From Aricia agestis (taxonomy: Eukaryota; Arthropoda; Insecta; Lepidoptera; Lycaenidae), in assembly GCF_905147365.1 (NCBI RefSeq), contig NC_056425.1, positions 8,625,501 through 8,689,500 of the forward strand: a DNA stretch of 64,000 nucleotides, given 5' to 3'. Below the pieces are notes generated by a model, which was given only the letters and a program-made list of their open reading frames with translations, ran no database searches and was not told where the DNA came from. A program made the position numbers and the translations under genes. Numbering within the stretch: the first letter of the stretch is position 1; each line of letters begins with the position of its first letter. Shown here piece by piece: positions 24,400-34,736 of the stretch.

Positions 24400-25260
24400 G
24401 AACGCCCAGACTTGCTCAGACTCTCTGTGATTGACAGCGAAGAAAGTGATTTTTTTTCTTTTTTTGAACATAAACAACAGTGATTGTGATATGTGAACCA
24501 GTGATAAAACGACGCAGAATTACCTACTTAAGCTGATGCAGAAGTGATACCAAAGTTTGAACCAGAAGACGACGCTTGTAATGTAGCTACATGGCTGCAT
24601 AAAATCGACCATTTACGGAACAGTACCTACCGATACCGATCGACAGTTCATCATGCAAATGCGTTTACGTGGGTCCGCTAGACAATGACTGCCTTGAAGC
24701 TATGATGATTCAAACGAAGACTGAAAGTGGGCTGCGGGACGATGACCAAATATTACCACGATAAGTCTCTCTGCTTAAGAAATGCAACATCCAGGGCGAG
24801 CATGCAATATCTTGCGTCATAAGAGGGTTACCGAATGAACTACAAGCCAATGCGAAAGTCTACTTGGAGGAAAGGTGCAAGTGATGGAAAATCGACAGCA
24901 GCTCTCCAGCCAAGAATAAACGCTGCTACAATTGTCGAACTTTTCAACGCCTCTGTCATGCGGCGGCTAACTGCTGGTTTGCGAGTACAGCAGGAACAAC
25001 TCGGCAACCGCAGATTTCAACACAAGTAAGTAACACTTTTATACTTCAAGTAATATCTTAGTAAATAATAATATTTGCAAAAAAAAAATGTGGGTAGGAG
25101 CCAATGAACAAGAATAATGAAAATGAAATCTAAAGTTGACTATAAAATAGAGCAAGTGTGTCTTAGTGACCATGTAGAGACTGTTCAACAACTGCCAAGT
25201 GACATAGACTTAATTATTGGCCAATCAATGATCAACCAGCTTGGTATTAGTTACTACCAT
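24400..25260 (+). pseudogene. gag and protease remnants of the Ty3/gypsy element
   Basis: Reading across frames gives gag-like phrases ('QFIMQMRLRGSARQ', 'AISCVIRGLPNELQANAK') and a retropepsin-side phrase 'DIDLIIGQSMINQLGIS'. Stops and frame changes every 50-150 bases. No intact protein can be made. Confidence 0.7.
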
Positions 25261-26149
25261 AGACATAATATATGGTTACTACCATAGACATAATATAATG
25301 CTAAAGACCAACAAAGAGTGCGAGAGAGAAGAAAATCCTTTATGGAATTATAACAAGATGAAAAGAGAGAGGCAGTCTAATGAAAATTGTAACAACTTTT
25401 ATTTGACAGGTCGTCAAAAGTCGTCAATCGTTTTTATGCCCTTTCGGTATTTGCAATTTATTATTTAAATCGTATGTTATTTTCAACAAATACTATTATA
25501 TATAACAATAATAACTTGTGCTGTGAGTGATTGCAGTGTAAATCATAGGAATAATCCTGAAAAATATACATTTCACCCGTAATTAATCTTCATGTCCTAA
25601 TTGCTACGATGTGTTTATTTTTGCTATATTCTGGTCTTTAGTTCTCTATTTCAAATAAAATATTGTGAATCCTCCCTTTTACTTTCATATTTTGCGTAAC
25701 TAAAGGTACTATTGTTCCTATATTACACAAATTTTGAAGAAAAATTTTTCATCAAAATTTCTTACATATACGCTAGTGCTTGAATCAAATTTATCGATAT
25801 GCTTATCGATATTTTACAATAACATAAATCTAAAATAAAAATCATTTACCTTTATATATTTTATCACCTTAAGCCCGGCCGCACATTATCCGAAATTTCT
25901 GATCAGAAAAATTCGGACGCCCGGCGGAACGCACTCTGTTCATACATTTTGTTGTAGACCCATCATACTAAAAGAATTTCGAAGAGTTATAAGTTGCTGT
26001 TATACCTATTCTGTCAGAGAACTGGCGATTAGGTTAGCTGGTACCGATTGCAAAATAATGAAGATTGAGAACAGAATATACTGAGTTCAGAATAAGAATT
26101 ATTTAATACTTTTTAGTTCATTTAAGTATAATATTACTATTGTCATTGC

Positions 26150-26860
26150 CTTGGAAGTCGGTTTTAATTTTTTGTTTAAAAATAATAATTTTACTCATTT
26201 TAGCTGTCCTCGTTTTCTATACTTACAGTTGGTGTTTTAAAAAATCAAAATCAAAATTGCTTTATTTCTGAACAAATCTAAAATAAAATATATTTTCAGA
26301 ATACATGGTGCCTACCACCGGTTCGGTAACTAAGCCGACGAGAAGAACCGGCGTAAGAAACTCGCACGCCCACTTTTTACCAAAAAAAGTGAGAAAAAAA
26401 ATAATCTTTTAAAACAAAATTTACAATGCTGTAACTAAAAATTATACAATGTAAACATAGATAGATACATAATAATTGTAAGTCATGTAGAAGTAGCCTT
26501 GCAAGCAGTCATTCAGCATTCTACTCCCAAGATGTGCCATCAATTATGAAATCATTTTGGCTTTGGCACAAAACGTTCTTTGACTACTTTTTTTAATTTA
26601 TTAATCGAAAGATTTTGAACGTTTTCTGGGACCATATGTTCCCATTTGAATCTCAAGGAGTCACTTCGATTTTTCCATCACCAGACCACCACTTTTGTGA
26701 ACATGATACCTACTCGGAACAATACAATGTACAGCAAAAGAAAAAATTTGAAAATCGGTTCATAAACGGCAGAGTAATCGTTGAACATACATAAAAATAT
26801 ATCCACAGGCGAACGTCTAGACTCCTCCTGTTTGGAAGTCGGTTCAAAATAATTGTAATA
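26150..26860 (-). repeat. Non-LTR retrotransposon 3' fragment, reverse orientation
   Basis: 'aaaatcaaaattgctttatt' near 26250 read on the minus strand is a LINE-type 3' end, preceded by 'accggttcttctcgtcggct'. Pieces of 'ggaagtcggtt' with 'ctcctcctgt' flank it at 26155 and 26830. No intact frame. Confidence 0.6.
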
Positions 26861-27029
26861 AAATATTATGATATTTTATAATATGTATTTAATTTAAAAG
26901 AAAATATAATATACTATGTGTGTTGTTTACTTTCAACGTTTACTTTCAATGTAAGGACTGATTTACCAGATAGATTTTACCTGAGTAATAAATAAGTAAC
27001 TTTTTAATGTGTTAAGTGTAAATTATATG

Positions 27030-27758
27030 AAATACGATTGAAAAATGAAAGCGCGGTTTTTGTTAAAAATAATCCTGAATTATTTGAGACCTTTGCTTCT
27101 ATTCCACGGAATCGAAGACACAATAATAGATTAAGAAGTATTAAGGCCAATACCGAATTAATGCACAGAAGTATATTCTGCATGGCAATTCAAATATTCA
27201 ATAAAATACCGGAGCAAATAAAACTTTTACAAATTGGACAATTCAAAAAACTTTTAAAGGAATATTTGATAGACAAATGTTATTACTCTGTTAGAGACTT
27301 TTTAAATTCACAATAACTATACTTACTAAACATTTTATACATAAATTTATTGGATTTTTTAAATTTTTAATCTAAATTTAATATATTAACATAATATGAT
27401 TATTTATTTTTAAGTAGGAATTTTAATAATTACATTTTTTTATTTTATGTTATTGACAATGAATTATATTTGCTATTTGGATTTATTTATTTTTTGACAT
27501 TATTTAAAGAAAGTGCTGACAATAATAATTATCTATCATGTAATAAACCCAAAATGATTAATTATAAGAAGAAATAAAAATGTAATTTGTAACGCATATT
27601 TGACATTTAGTTAAACAAAAAATATAATTATTACGGTGACAATATTCACACACCAATGTAATGGTATGATGTGTAGGTACGTACCAATGATTAAACCATC
27701 TTTGTAAAACCACATCAAGTGAATAAATGATTATTATTATTATTATTATTATTATTGA
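27030..27758 (+). repeat. LINE ORF2 C-terminus and 3' UTR fragment
   Basis: The frame 27038-27316 (without an ATG-driven gene) reads 'AIQIFNKIPEQIKLL' and ends 'DKCYYSVRDFLNSQ', a common end of lepidopteran LINE ORF2 proteins. The tail is a (TTA)n repeat at about 27728-27757. It is a 5'-truncated copy. Confidence 0.65.
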
Positions 27759-28639
27759 AAAATCATTCCAAAAGAAAATGTGTATCTACTTTTCAATCGT
27801 CACCTTTTTTTGCCAATTAAAATTTATGATACCTAATTTGAAATACAAATCTATCAAAGTTGCATATTATTTATTTCTTATAGAAACTCAGGTAAAATAA
27901 CTCGAACGGACTAAACTATCGATTGCAAAATACTATACTATCGATTGTAAAATATACATCACTAGCACACGCACACATTGACAGATCAAAAATGGTCACG
28001 CATTTTCGAGTTGTCAGGTGGTCTTTACGACAGTATATATTATGTCTATGGTTACTACAGCAAATTCTGCCACTTTTACTGAGACTTATAATTTGTTTGA
28101 CAGTTACAAACAGCTGACAAATATAAGTGATAGATTTAGGTGATAGATATAACTAAAATGTTTTGCTGAAACGTGATACAATTTCACCTAAAAATAGTTG
28201 CTGTAATATTGATGTAATTGTAGATATCGATCCAAATGAGAAACAATTCAATGGAACAAATCCAGTTTATGTGCTATATAATTCCTATATTTGTGTTATA
28301 TAATTCCTGGAGGAGCTGTCATTTAAAGGTTATAAATATTGATGTAATTGAAATAACTTGGCCTGCAATATACGTTAATTGCCCGGGCTGAAATTATTAA
28401 TATTATCGACTCGAATACCTCTACTGAAAATATGACTTTATCGATTGAAACACAAATAGCATTGAATCGGGAATTAGAGGGTTTAGGTAAGGTAATTGGT
28501 GAAAGTTTAGACAAAAAAAAGATGATGATATTAGATAGACAAAAACATTTATTCACTAGGGATACAAAAGATTTAGGGTACACAGATTTATTACAAATGG
28601 AAATAAAAACTGATAAAGTCGTACTTGGTTAGCTCTATA

Positions 28640-29670
28640 GGATATGTCTTAAAAAGAAAATGCAATAGTTGATGAAAATATTAACGATCTTTTGGAAGCT
28701 GGTATCATACGTCGCTCTATATCTGAATATGCTAGTCCAGTGATTCTAGTTAAAAAAAAGGTGAAGGTTACAGGCTGTGTATTGATTACCGAAATTTAAA
28801 TTCAGACACTCAAAGATACTCATATTGAGGACCAAGTGACAAAATTGTGTGGCTGTGGTCTCCAGGTTAACACGGATGCTAGAAAACTAGGTTTAGGGGG
28901 TATACTAATACAAATACAGCAGGCCGGCACATTTAAACCTACAGCCTATTTTGGTAGTCACATCTAAAGAACGGTTTTACTATAGTTCGAGTTAAAAACA
29001 TTAGCTGTTGTGGAATCTTCGGAATTTGCAGCGTTATGCACAATCCTTAGCAAAAGATCTTGCTCCTTGTATTGCTCTATGGTGGCTTAGCATACAAGAT
29101 TATGACCTGCAAATTGAGTATCATCCAGGGAATAGAATGAGACATGTAGACGCTCTTAGTAGGAATCCCGGTCACGAAACAGTATACTTACGTCATTAAG
29201 GAAACTGATTGGTAACTAACATTTGGATATTAATTTACAAAATATTATTTCTCAGTTAAAGGGATACGAACCGATACCCTGATAATATAGTGATTAATTT
29301 TTAGGTAATTAAAGAGGATATAGTGTTCCGAAAAAACTCAAATGGAGAACGATTTGTTGTTCCCAAATTGGCAAAATATGGCTTATTGCAGAAGTATGAC
29401 CCCTGACATGAAAGACCATAGAATTAGAACGTATTTTGATATCGTTGTGAATGACACCCTGGGTTCGACGACATTTTTGGTTTCCTAAAATGACCCGATA
29501 TAATAAGGAAATTCATCAATTCCTGTATTCAATGTGTTTTCGGTAAGGGTAAGTATGGAAAATCTGGAGGAGAAAATTTACATCCTATAGGAAAAGTACC
29601 TGTACCTATGCACACCGTTTATGCCGACCACTTAGGATCATTTGTAAGACTAGGACAGCTGTGTGATCAA
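28640..29670 (+). pseudogene. Ty3/gypsy pol remnant (RT, RNase H, integrase start)
   Basis: Near 28670 'NDLLEAGIIRRSISEYASPV' is the RT entry. The central RT with its catalytic motif is missing. RNase H pieces 'VNTDARKLGLGGILIQ' and 'YDLQIEYHPGNRMRHVDALS' follow, then 'PIGKVPVPMHTVYADHLG' of the integrase side at about 29587-29640. Many stops. Confidence 0.75.
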
Positions 29671-29674
29671 AACC

Positions 29675-30428
29675 TTAAATCAACACAATAATAATATTAT
29701 CTATAGGATGGCTGTGTGATCAAATTCATAGTAATATTATTATCTATAAAGGATGGCTGTGTGATCAAATCCTAAAATCAACACAATAATAATATTATCT
29801 ATAGGATGGCTGTGTGATCAAATCCATAGTAATATTATTATCTCTTTAGGAGGGCTGTGTGATCAAAACCTTAAATCAACACAATAATAATATTATCTAT
29901 AGGATGGCTGTGTGATCAAATTCATAGTAATATTATTATCTATAAAGGATGGCTGTGTGATCAAATCCTAAAATCAACACAATAATAATATTATCTATAG
30001 GATGGCTGTGTGATCAAATCCATAGTAATATTATTATCTCTTTAGGAGGGCTGTGTGATCAAATCCTAAAATCAACACAATAATATTATTATCTATAGGA
30101 TGGCTGTGTGATCAAATCCTAAAATCAACACTATAATAATATTATCTATAGGATGGCTGTGTGATCAAATCCATAGTAATATTATTATCTATATAGGATG
30201 GCTGTGTGATCAAATCCTAAAATCAACACAATAATAATATTATCTATAGGATGGCTGTGTGATCAAATCCATAGAAATATTATTATCTATATAGGATGGC
30301 TGTGTGATCAAATCCTAAAATCAACACAATAATAATATTATCTATAGGATGGCTGTGTGATCAAATCCATAGTAATATTATTATCTATATAAGATGGCTG
30401 TGTGATCAAATCATAAATTCAACACAAT
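29675..30428 (+). repeat. Two-part tandem array around 'ggatggctgtgtgatcaaat'
   Basis: About 15 units begin 'ggatggctgtgtgatcaaa'. Two unit types mostly alternate: one (about 54 bp) continues 'cctaaaatcaacacaataat', the other (about 45 bp) 'ccatagtaatattattatc'. They form a higher-order repeat of roughly 100 bp inside the integrase remnant. Confidence 0.85.
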
Positions 30429-30429
30429 A

Positions 30430-30960
30430 ATATTAGGCTTTAGAGAAACCCAGTCCGCATAATAACATAGACTCAAAGCATATCCTATCCGATACCTTAA
30501 CCAATTTGCAGAAGACATGCAACTAAAACACTTTCTTAACGCTATAGCTAGTCCCAGATCAAATGTCTAAATATGAAACTGTTTCGGTTGGTCTACTACT
30601 TCCTTCCTTTCAGCTTTCGTTTAAACTTATGTTTAGCTATGATAGCTCTAAATTACCAGCTATTCCATCCAGTGGTCCTAGTGACCATACTTCGCAACGA
30701 CAGGCATTAACTGAATGAAGGGCAACAGCAACACTCCGAATTGATAGATATTATATGACTGTTACGAAAAATAGACAAAACTCACAAGAAATGTAGGAAA
30801 TATTCAGTCGGTGATCTTGTATTGTGGAAAGGGGGAGCTACTAACGACCCCAATGCCAAAGTGTCCCAAAAATTGAAAAGTAAGAAGTTTTCAGCTGTAG
30901 TAAGGGGTGAGGTATTAAGGCCTTATAAATCAGGACTTCTGATACTGCTCAACTAGCGAT
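30430..30960 (+). pseudogene. Ty3/gypsy integrase C-terminal remnant
   Basis: Broken frames after the tandem array include 'NAIASPRSN' near 30540 and 'VGDLVLWKGGATNDPNAK' near 30812-30865, matching the end of integrase and the following basic chromatin-binding tail region in such elements. Confidence 0.55.
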
Positions 30961-31333
30961 GCTTGAAGTAGACACGGATGATCTAATTGATTGACTTATA
31001 ATTTTTGTAATAAAACTAATGCGATTAGAGATAATAATTTAATATGTATCATGTGTACAGAAAACAAATTTTATTGATATTAAATTTTAATTTTGCAATG
31101 GTTTTACAAAATCGAATAGGTACTTTTATACAAATTTAATAACTATTTTATAATAATCACACTTTAGCTTTTCTACTTCTATAATCTTCACAATTGATAT
31201 TAATAAGAAACTGGTTCCGTAGCTGCACCTAAAAGAAAAAAATATTAACATAATTCAAGTCTCTGTGACCAAACAGTTACAAAAATATTAAAAACATAGT
31301 CAAAGCATCAGTTTAGTTCTAAATTAAAATAAA

Positions 31334-31970
31334 GTCTATGTGACTGGCGTCTATGTGACTGGCGTCTATGTGACTGGCGTCTATGTGACTGGCGTCTATG
31401 TGACTGGCGTCTATGTGACTGGCGTCTATGTGACTGGCGTCTATGTGACTGGCGTCTATGTGACTGGCGTCTACGTGACTGGCGTCTACGTGACTGGCGT
31501 CTACGTGACTGGCGTCTACGTGACTGGCGTCTACGTGACTGGCGTCTACGTGACTGGCTACGTGACTGACGTCTACGTGACGGACGTCTACGTGACCGAT
31601 GTCTATGTGACCGATGTCTATGTGACCGATGTCTATGTGACCGATGTCTATGTGACCGATGTCTATGTGACCGATGTCTATGTGACCGATGTCTATGTGA
31701 CCGATGTCTATGTGACCGATGTCTATGTGACCGATGTCTATGTGACCGATGTCTATGTGACCGATGTCTATGTGACCGATGTCTATGTGACCGATGTCTA
31801 TGTGACCGATGTCTATGTGACCGTTGTCTATGTTACCGATGTCTATGTGACCGATGTCTATGTGACCGGTGTCTACGTGTCCGGTGTCTACGTGTCCGGT
31901 GTCTACGTGACCGGTGTCTACGTGACCGGTGTCTACGTGACTGGTGTCTACGTGACCTACTAGGTCTATG
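31334..31970 (+). repeat. 15-bp minisatellite (unit GTCTATGTGACTGGC), about 42 copies
   Basis: Tandem 15-mers. The first 14 read Val-Tyr-Val-Thr-Gly, the middle block Val-Tyr-Val-Thr-Asp, and the last units return to Gly with two Thr-to-Ser units. One unit is 12 bp long, keeping the frame. The frame is open from 31328 to a stop near 31961 but has no ATG start. Third-base changes (TAT/TAC, ACT/ACC) are silent in this frame. Most likely simple tandem DNA in the gypsy interior; coding use is unsupported. Confidence 0.9.
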
Positions 31971-32306
31971 TGACCTTACAAATATTCTAAAATTGAACTA
32001 AATTTAATTACTACAATAGTAAAGTTGTCTGCGTGACAAAATATTATGTTACCGATAACAATACAACAAAAATAAAAATGCATAAATTACCTTTAGGCTT
32101 CAGAAATGCCACGTGTTGGCTGGAGATGAGATGTGATACTAGTAGATTTTTCTGAGATCAATGTATTATATTTTACTTCTTTTTTTACAAAATACTGTTT
32201 CGATGTCTTCCGCTGTTTCAGACCACTGGCAGTTCTGGCACTGGTACAGCACAGGGGAGCAAACCATGGGAACGTCGTGGGACACTCCTAATGCAGGATG
32301 GCCGAG

Positions 32307-32784
32307 TGTTAGCGGATGTCAATGGACAAGCTACATGATATTATATTTATTTAAATCAATCAGTATATTATGTTAGTCACTATATATAATTTTAATAAGT
32401 GATTATTATATTTTAAATATTAATAAGTAAGGTACTTGATTTTGACAATTGGTTAGTTATAAATGGGCGGGAGGATTATTTACTTCCGTTATAACTTCCT
32501 CTTCTCATATTATCTAAAATAATATGAGAAGTACATTAATTAATATTTAGAATTATGTACTTAACTTATTCTTAGCCATTCTTAATTTTAATGTATTTCT
32601 TTATGATTTTGCTATATTTGAATTGTCAACGGAAGTTCGTTTCTTTTGTGTAAAATGGTATAAAAGCCAGCCATATTGCATTGATTGATTCATTCTGTAA
32701 TTAACTTCGAGACATGTAAGGTGAAACTCTGCTCGAATAAATATCGCTCAATGTATAATTCAAGACTTTTATTATTCTCTAACA
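32307..32784 (+). repeat. 3' LTR of the Ty3/gypsy element
   Basis: Same length and, as far as I can read, same sequence as the 5' LTR. Preceded by 'atgcaggatggccgag', the expected place of the plus-strand primer. Followed by the target duplication ATGG (32785-32788). The open frame running into it is chance. Confidence 0.9.
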
Positions 32785-32788
32785 ATGG

Positions 32789-34736
32789 CTAATATTTTAC
32801 CAATAATGAACATGGAAAACCCAAATTAACACAATTTGGGAAAAAATAATAAAAACCACACCAACAATAAAAAATTGAAGAAGTTTCAAAGTAACATGGC
32901 CGCCAAAACTCTTTCAGTTGTCAGTTTTCAGTTTGACAAGTTTTTATTATGTCAGCGTGTTCCTAAACTATTACCAGTATACTGGCCTAATCGCTTAGGC
33001 CAATGATCGCTTAGGTTTAAGATATTTTGATTTATGTCACACTTGACAGTACACTGATATTTTTTGGAAACACAACCCATATGTAATCAGTAATGCCAAC
33101 CTGCAGATAATTTCAGATCGGTGAGGAACCAATAGAAAATCTAGAAGTGTTTATCCCATTGAGGTACTATTATACTGGAGAGAGCCTTATATCGGTATAT
33201 AAGCGTCATAAGCGTGTAATGTTATGTCCTACTTAGTAGGACATAACAAAGGAGTCGGTCTGCATATTTCATGTAATAAAAGTGTTAATAAAGGTTTTTA
33301 GTGAACATTTAATGCTAGATATTGTTGAGTTCTGTGGTTCCGCTAAATAATAAACCATAAGAATGGTCAAAGAATGCCTCAAACACGTGGATTTAACATT
33401 AAATACGTAAGTTTTGAACAACGTTTTTTGGGCTTTTCAATCGGTATTTTTGTAAGCTAAAAAGATAATTTATAAGTTTATTAATCCCCTATCCGTGCTA
33501 TATATAGCATTAGTGCTAAAAATGTCAAATCAATTAATAATTTGGCTATAAAAATTGCACAGCTTTTTACGTGTGTTTACGGATTCTCATCACTTGAACT
33601 ATAGTTAATCGATATCATGAACTAATTAAATTACTTTCCTGTATCATAATGTACTTCGAAATAATCGACAAATAGAAATATTCAAGAAAATAAACGCACA
33701 CTACTTATATGAAAAAAACACAAAATGGCCACGCGATGACGGGCTAAGACTACATCTATACTATAATACTTTATCTATGGTTTATACTTACGCCATCTAG
33801 TTAAGATTGTTAAAAGTGAAATTAAAAAATTTAAATGAAAATCCCTCATTGGTGACACAGATTAGTGGTATTGGTGACATTTGACAAGTGAGTGACATTA
33901 AAGGAGTGAGCAGTGAACACATTGAGACGGGCCGTGCCGGGGCTCAGCGTGCCGGGCAACTAATACTTTCCATATATAAAAAAGTAATCTGTGACGAATA
34001 CTATACTCACAAGCAGGTGCCGGGGCTCATCGCAAAAATCCGCCTCAATACAATTTGTATGGAAGTGGATGCGCGTATCGCTCACTGTGTCGGGGCGCAG
34101 CGGATTTCCGTCAATGCGACAAGGCACTGTCATCCCTTTTTGGATTTGAAAGGGATGACAGTTGACACGGGACACCACGATGTTGCTTTTTTTAATTTCT
34201 TCCAGCCGAAGTGCCATAATAAGAAAAAAAAAATGTTGTCAATGTCAAAAGACTAATGACATTTTAAGTTTGGTCGTGGTTTGGTCGCCGTCTCTGAAGC
34301 TGAAGTCTCCGGACTCCGAAGTCCAAGATAAACCGAATAATATAATTTTAATTTGCACTGTGTTGTGTTATCATCGAGAAACCGGATAGTCAAGGTTTGC
34401 TTTAACTCTTTTTTATGTTAATTGAAATAATTGTGTTGCTAAATGAACAAATTAAGTATTGTTGTTGTTAGACTTACTAGTTACTATAATAATTTATAGT
34501 AATATCATATTGAGAGCTTCTTGGTTGTAAGATAAGAAATTTTCACTGCTGAGGATTAAAGGTCATCACATGTTTACTCAGGACAAAAAGTGCTGTGTAA
34601 TGCTATCATAAAATTATTTGAATAACAAAAGTACTAAATATTATAAATATAAAGAATATTATAAATATCTGTTAATATAGTACATTTTATAAACAAAAGT
34701 TAAAAAATATATTTTTTATAATAGGTAAACTGCAGA
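32789..34736. other. Intergenic region upstream of Mfe2
   Basis: No coding gene. Seen: an LTR-like stretch near 33180-33310 (TATA-like 'ggtatataag', palindrome 'tgtcctacttagtaggaca', then AATAAA), possibly a solo LTR; a degraded copy of the hairpin MITE family at about 34125-34205; and a possible untranslated first exon of Mfe2 ending at 34390 before 'gtttgc'. The promoter of Mfe2 should lie here. Confidence 0.4.

Larger units (their letters stand above)
25246..28057. mobile_element. Probable nested THAP-domain (P-like) DNA transposon, decayed
   Basis: 'ccatagacataatata' occurs twice near 25257-25300 and inverted near 28040-28057 ('tatattatgtctatgg'), with further weak similarity just inside ('gtaaagacca' type). 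At about 25517-25579 one frame reads CAVSDCSVNHRNNPEKYTFH, which has the opening layout of a THAP zinc finger (C-x2-4-C ... FH) used by P-element-type transposases. A stop follows at once. The element would sit within the gypsy interior and itself carries LINE pieces. Inference from two weak signals. Confidence 0.4.
23857..32784 (+). mobile_element. Ty3/gypsy LTR retrotransposon, coding region dead, LTRs identical by eye
   Basis: Bounded by two 478-bp direct repeats (23857-24334 and 32307-32784) that I cannot tell apart by reading. Each starts TGTTAG and ends CTAACA, and the element is flanked by ATGG on both sides (23853-23856, 32785-32788). Between them are remnants in the right order: gag-like (about 24600-25030), protease-like (25145-25260, 'DLIIGQSMINQL'), RT start (28670-28790, 'AGIIRRSISEYASPV'), RNase H (28860-29150, 'EYHPGNRMRHVDALSR'), integrase (29400-30600) and a 'VGDLVLWKGG' end (30815). 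All are broken by stops and frameshifts. The interior also holds a THAP/TIR element, LINE pieces, a tandem array and a minisatellite. Confidence 0.88.

Noticed and set aside
24235..24483. Open frame of 82 residues at the LTR boundary
   Set aside because: It starts inside the 5' LTR and runs into broken gag; not a gene.
29675..30428. CRISPR-like repeat array
   Set aside because: The spaces between repeats are themselves repeated and AT-rich, and the context is a eukaryotic retrotransposon; it is an ordinary tandem array.
31340..31963. Gene for a repeat protein of about 207 residues
   Set aside because: There is no ATG, it is a pure 15-bp tandem repeat, and it lies in a dead retrotransposon. 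Kept only as a finding.
33888..34256. Open frame of 122 residues upstream of Mfe2
   Set aside because: It overlaps a degraded hairpin MITE; no recognisable domain and no good splice or start context.
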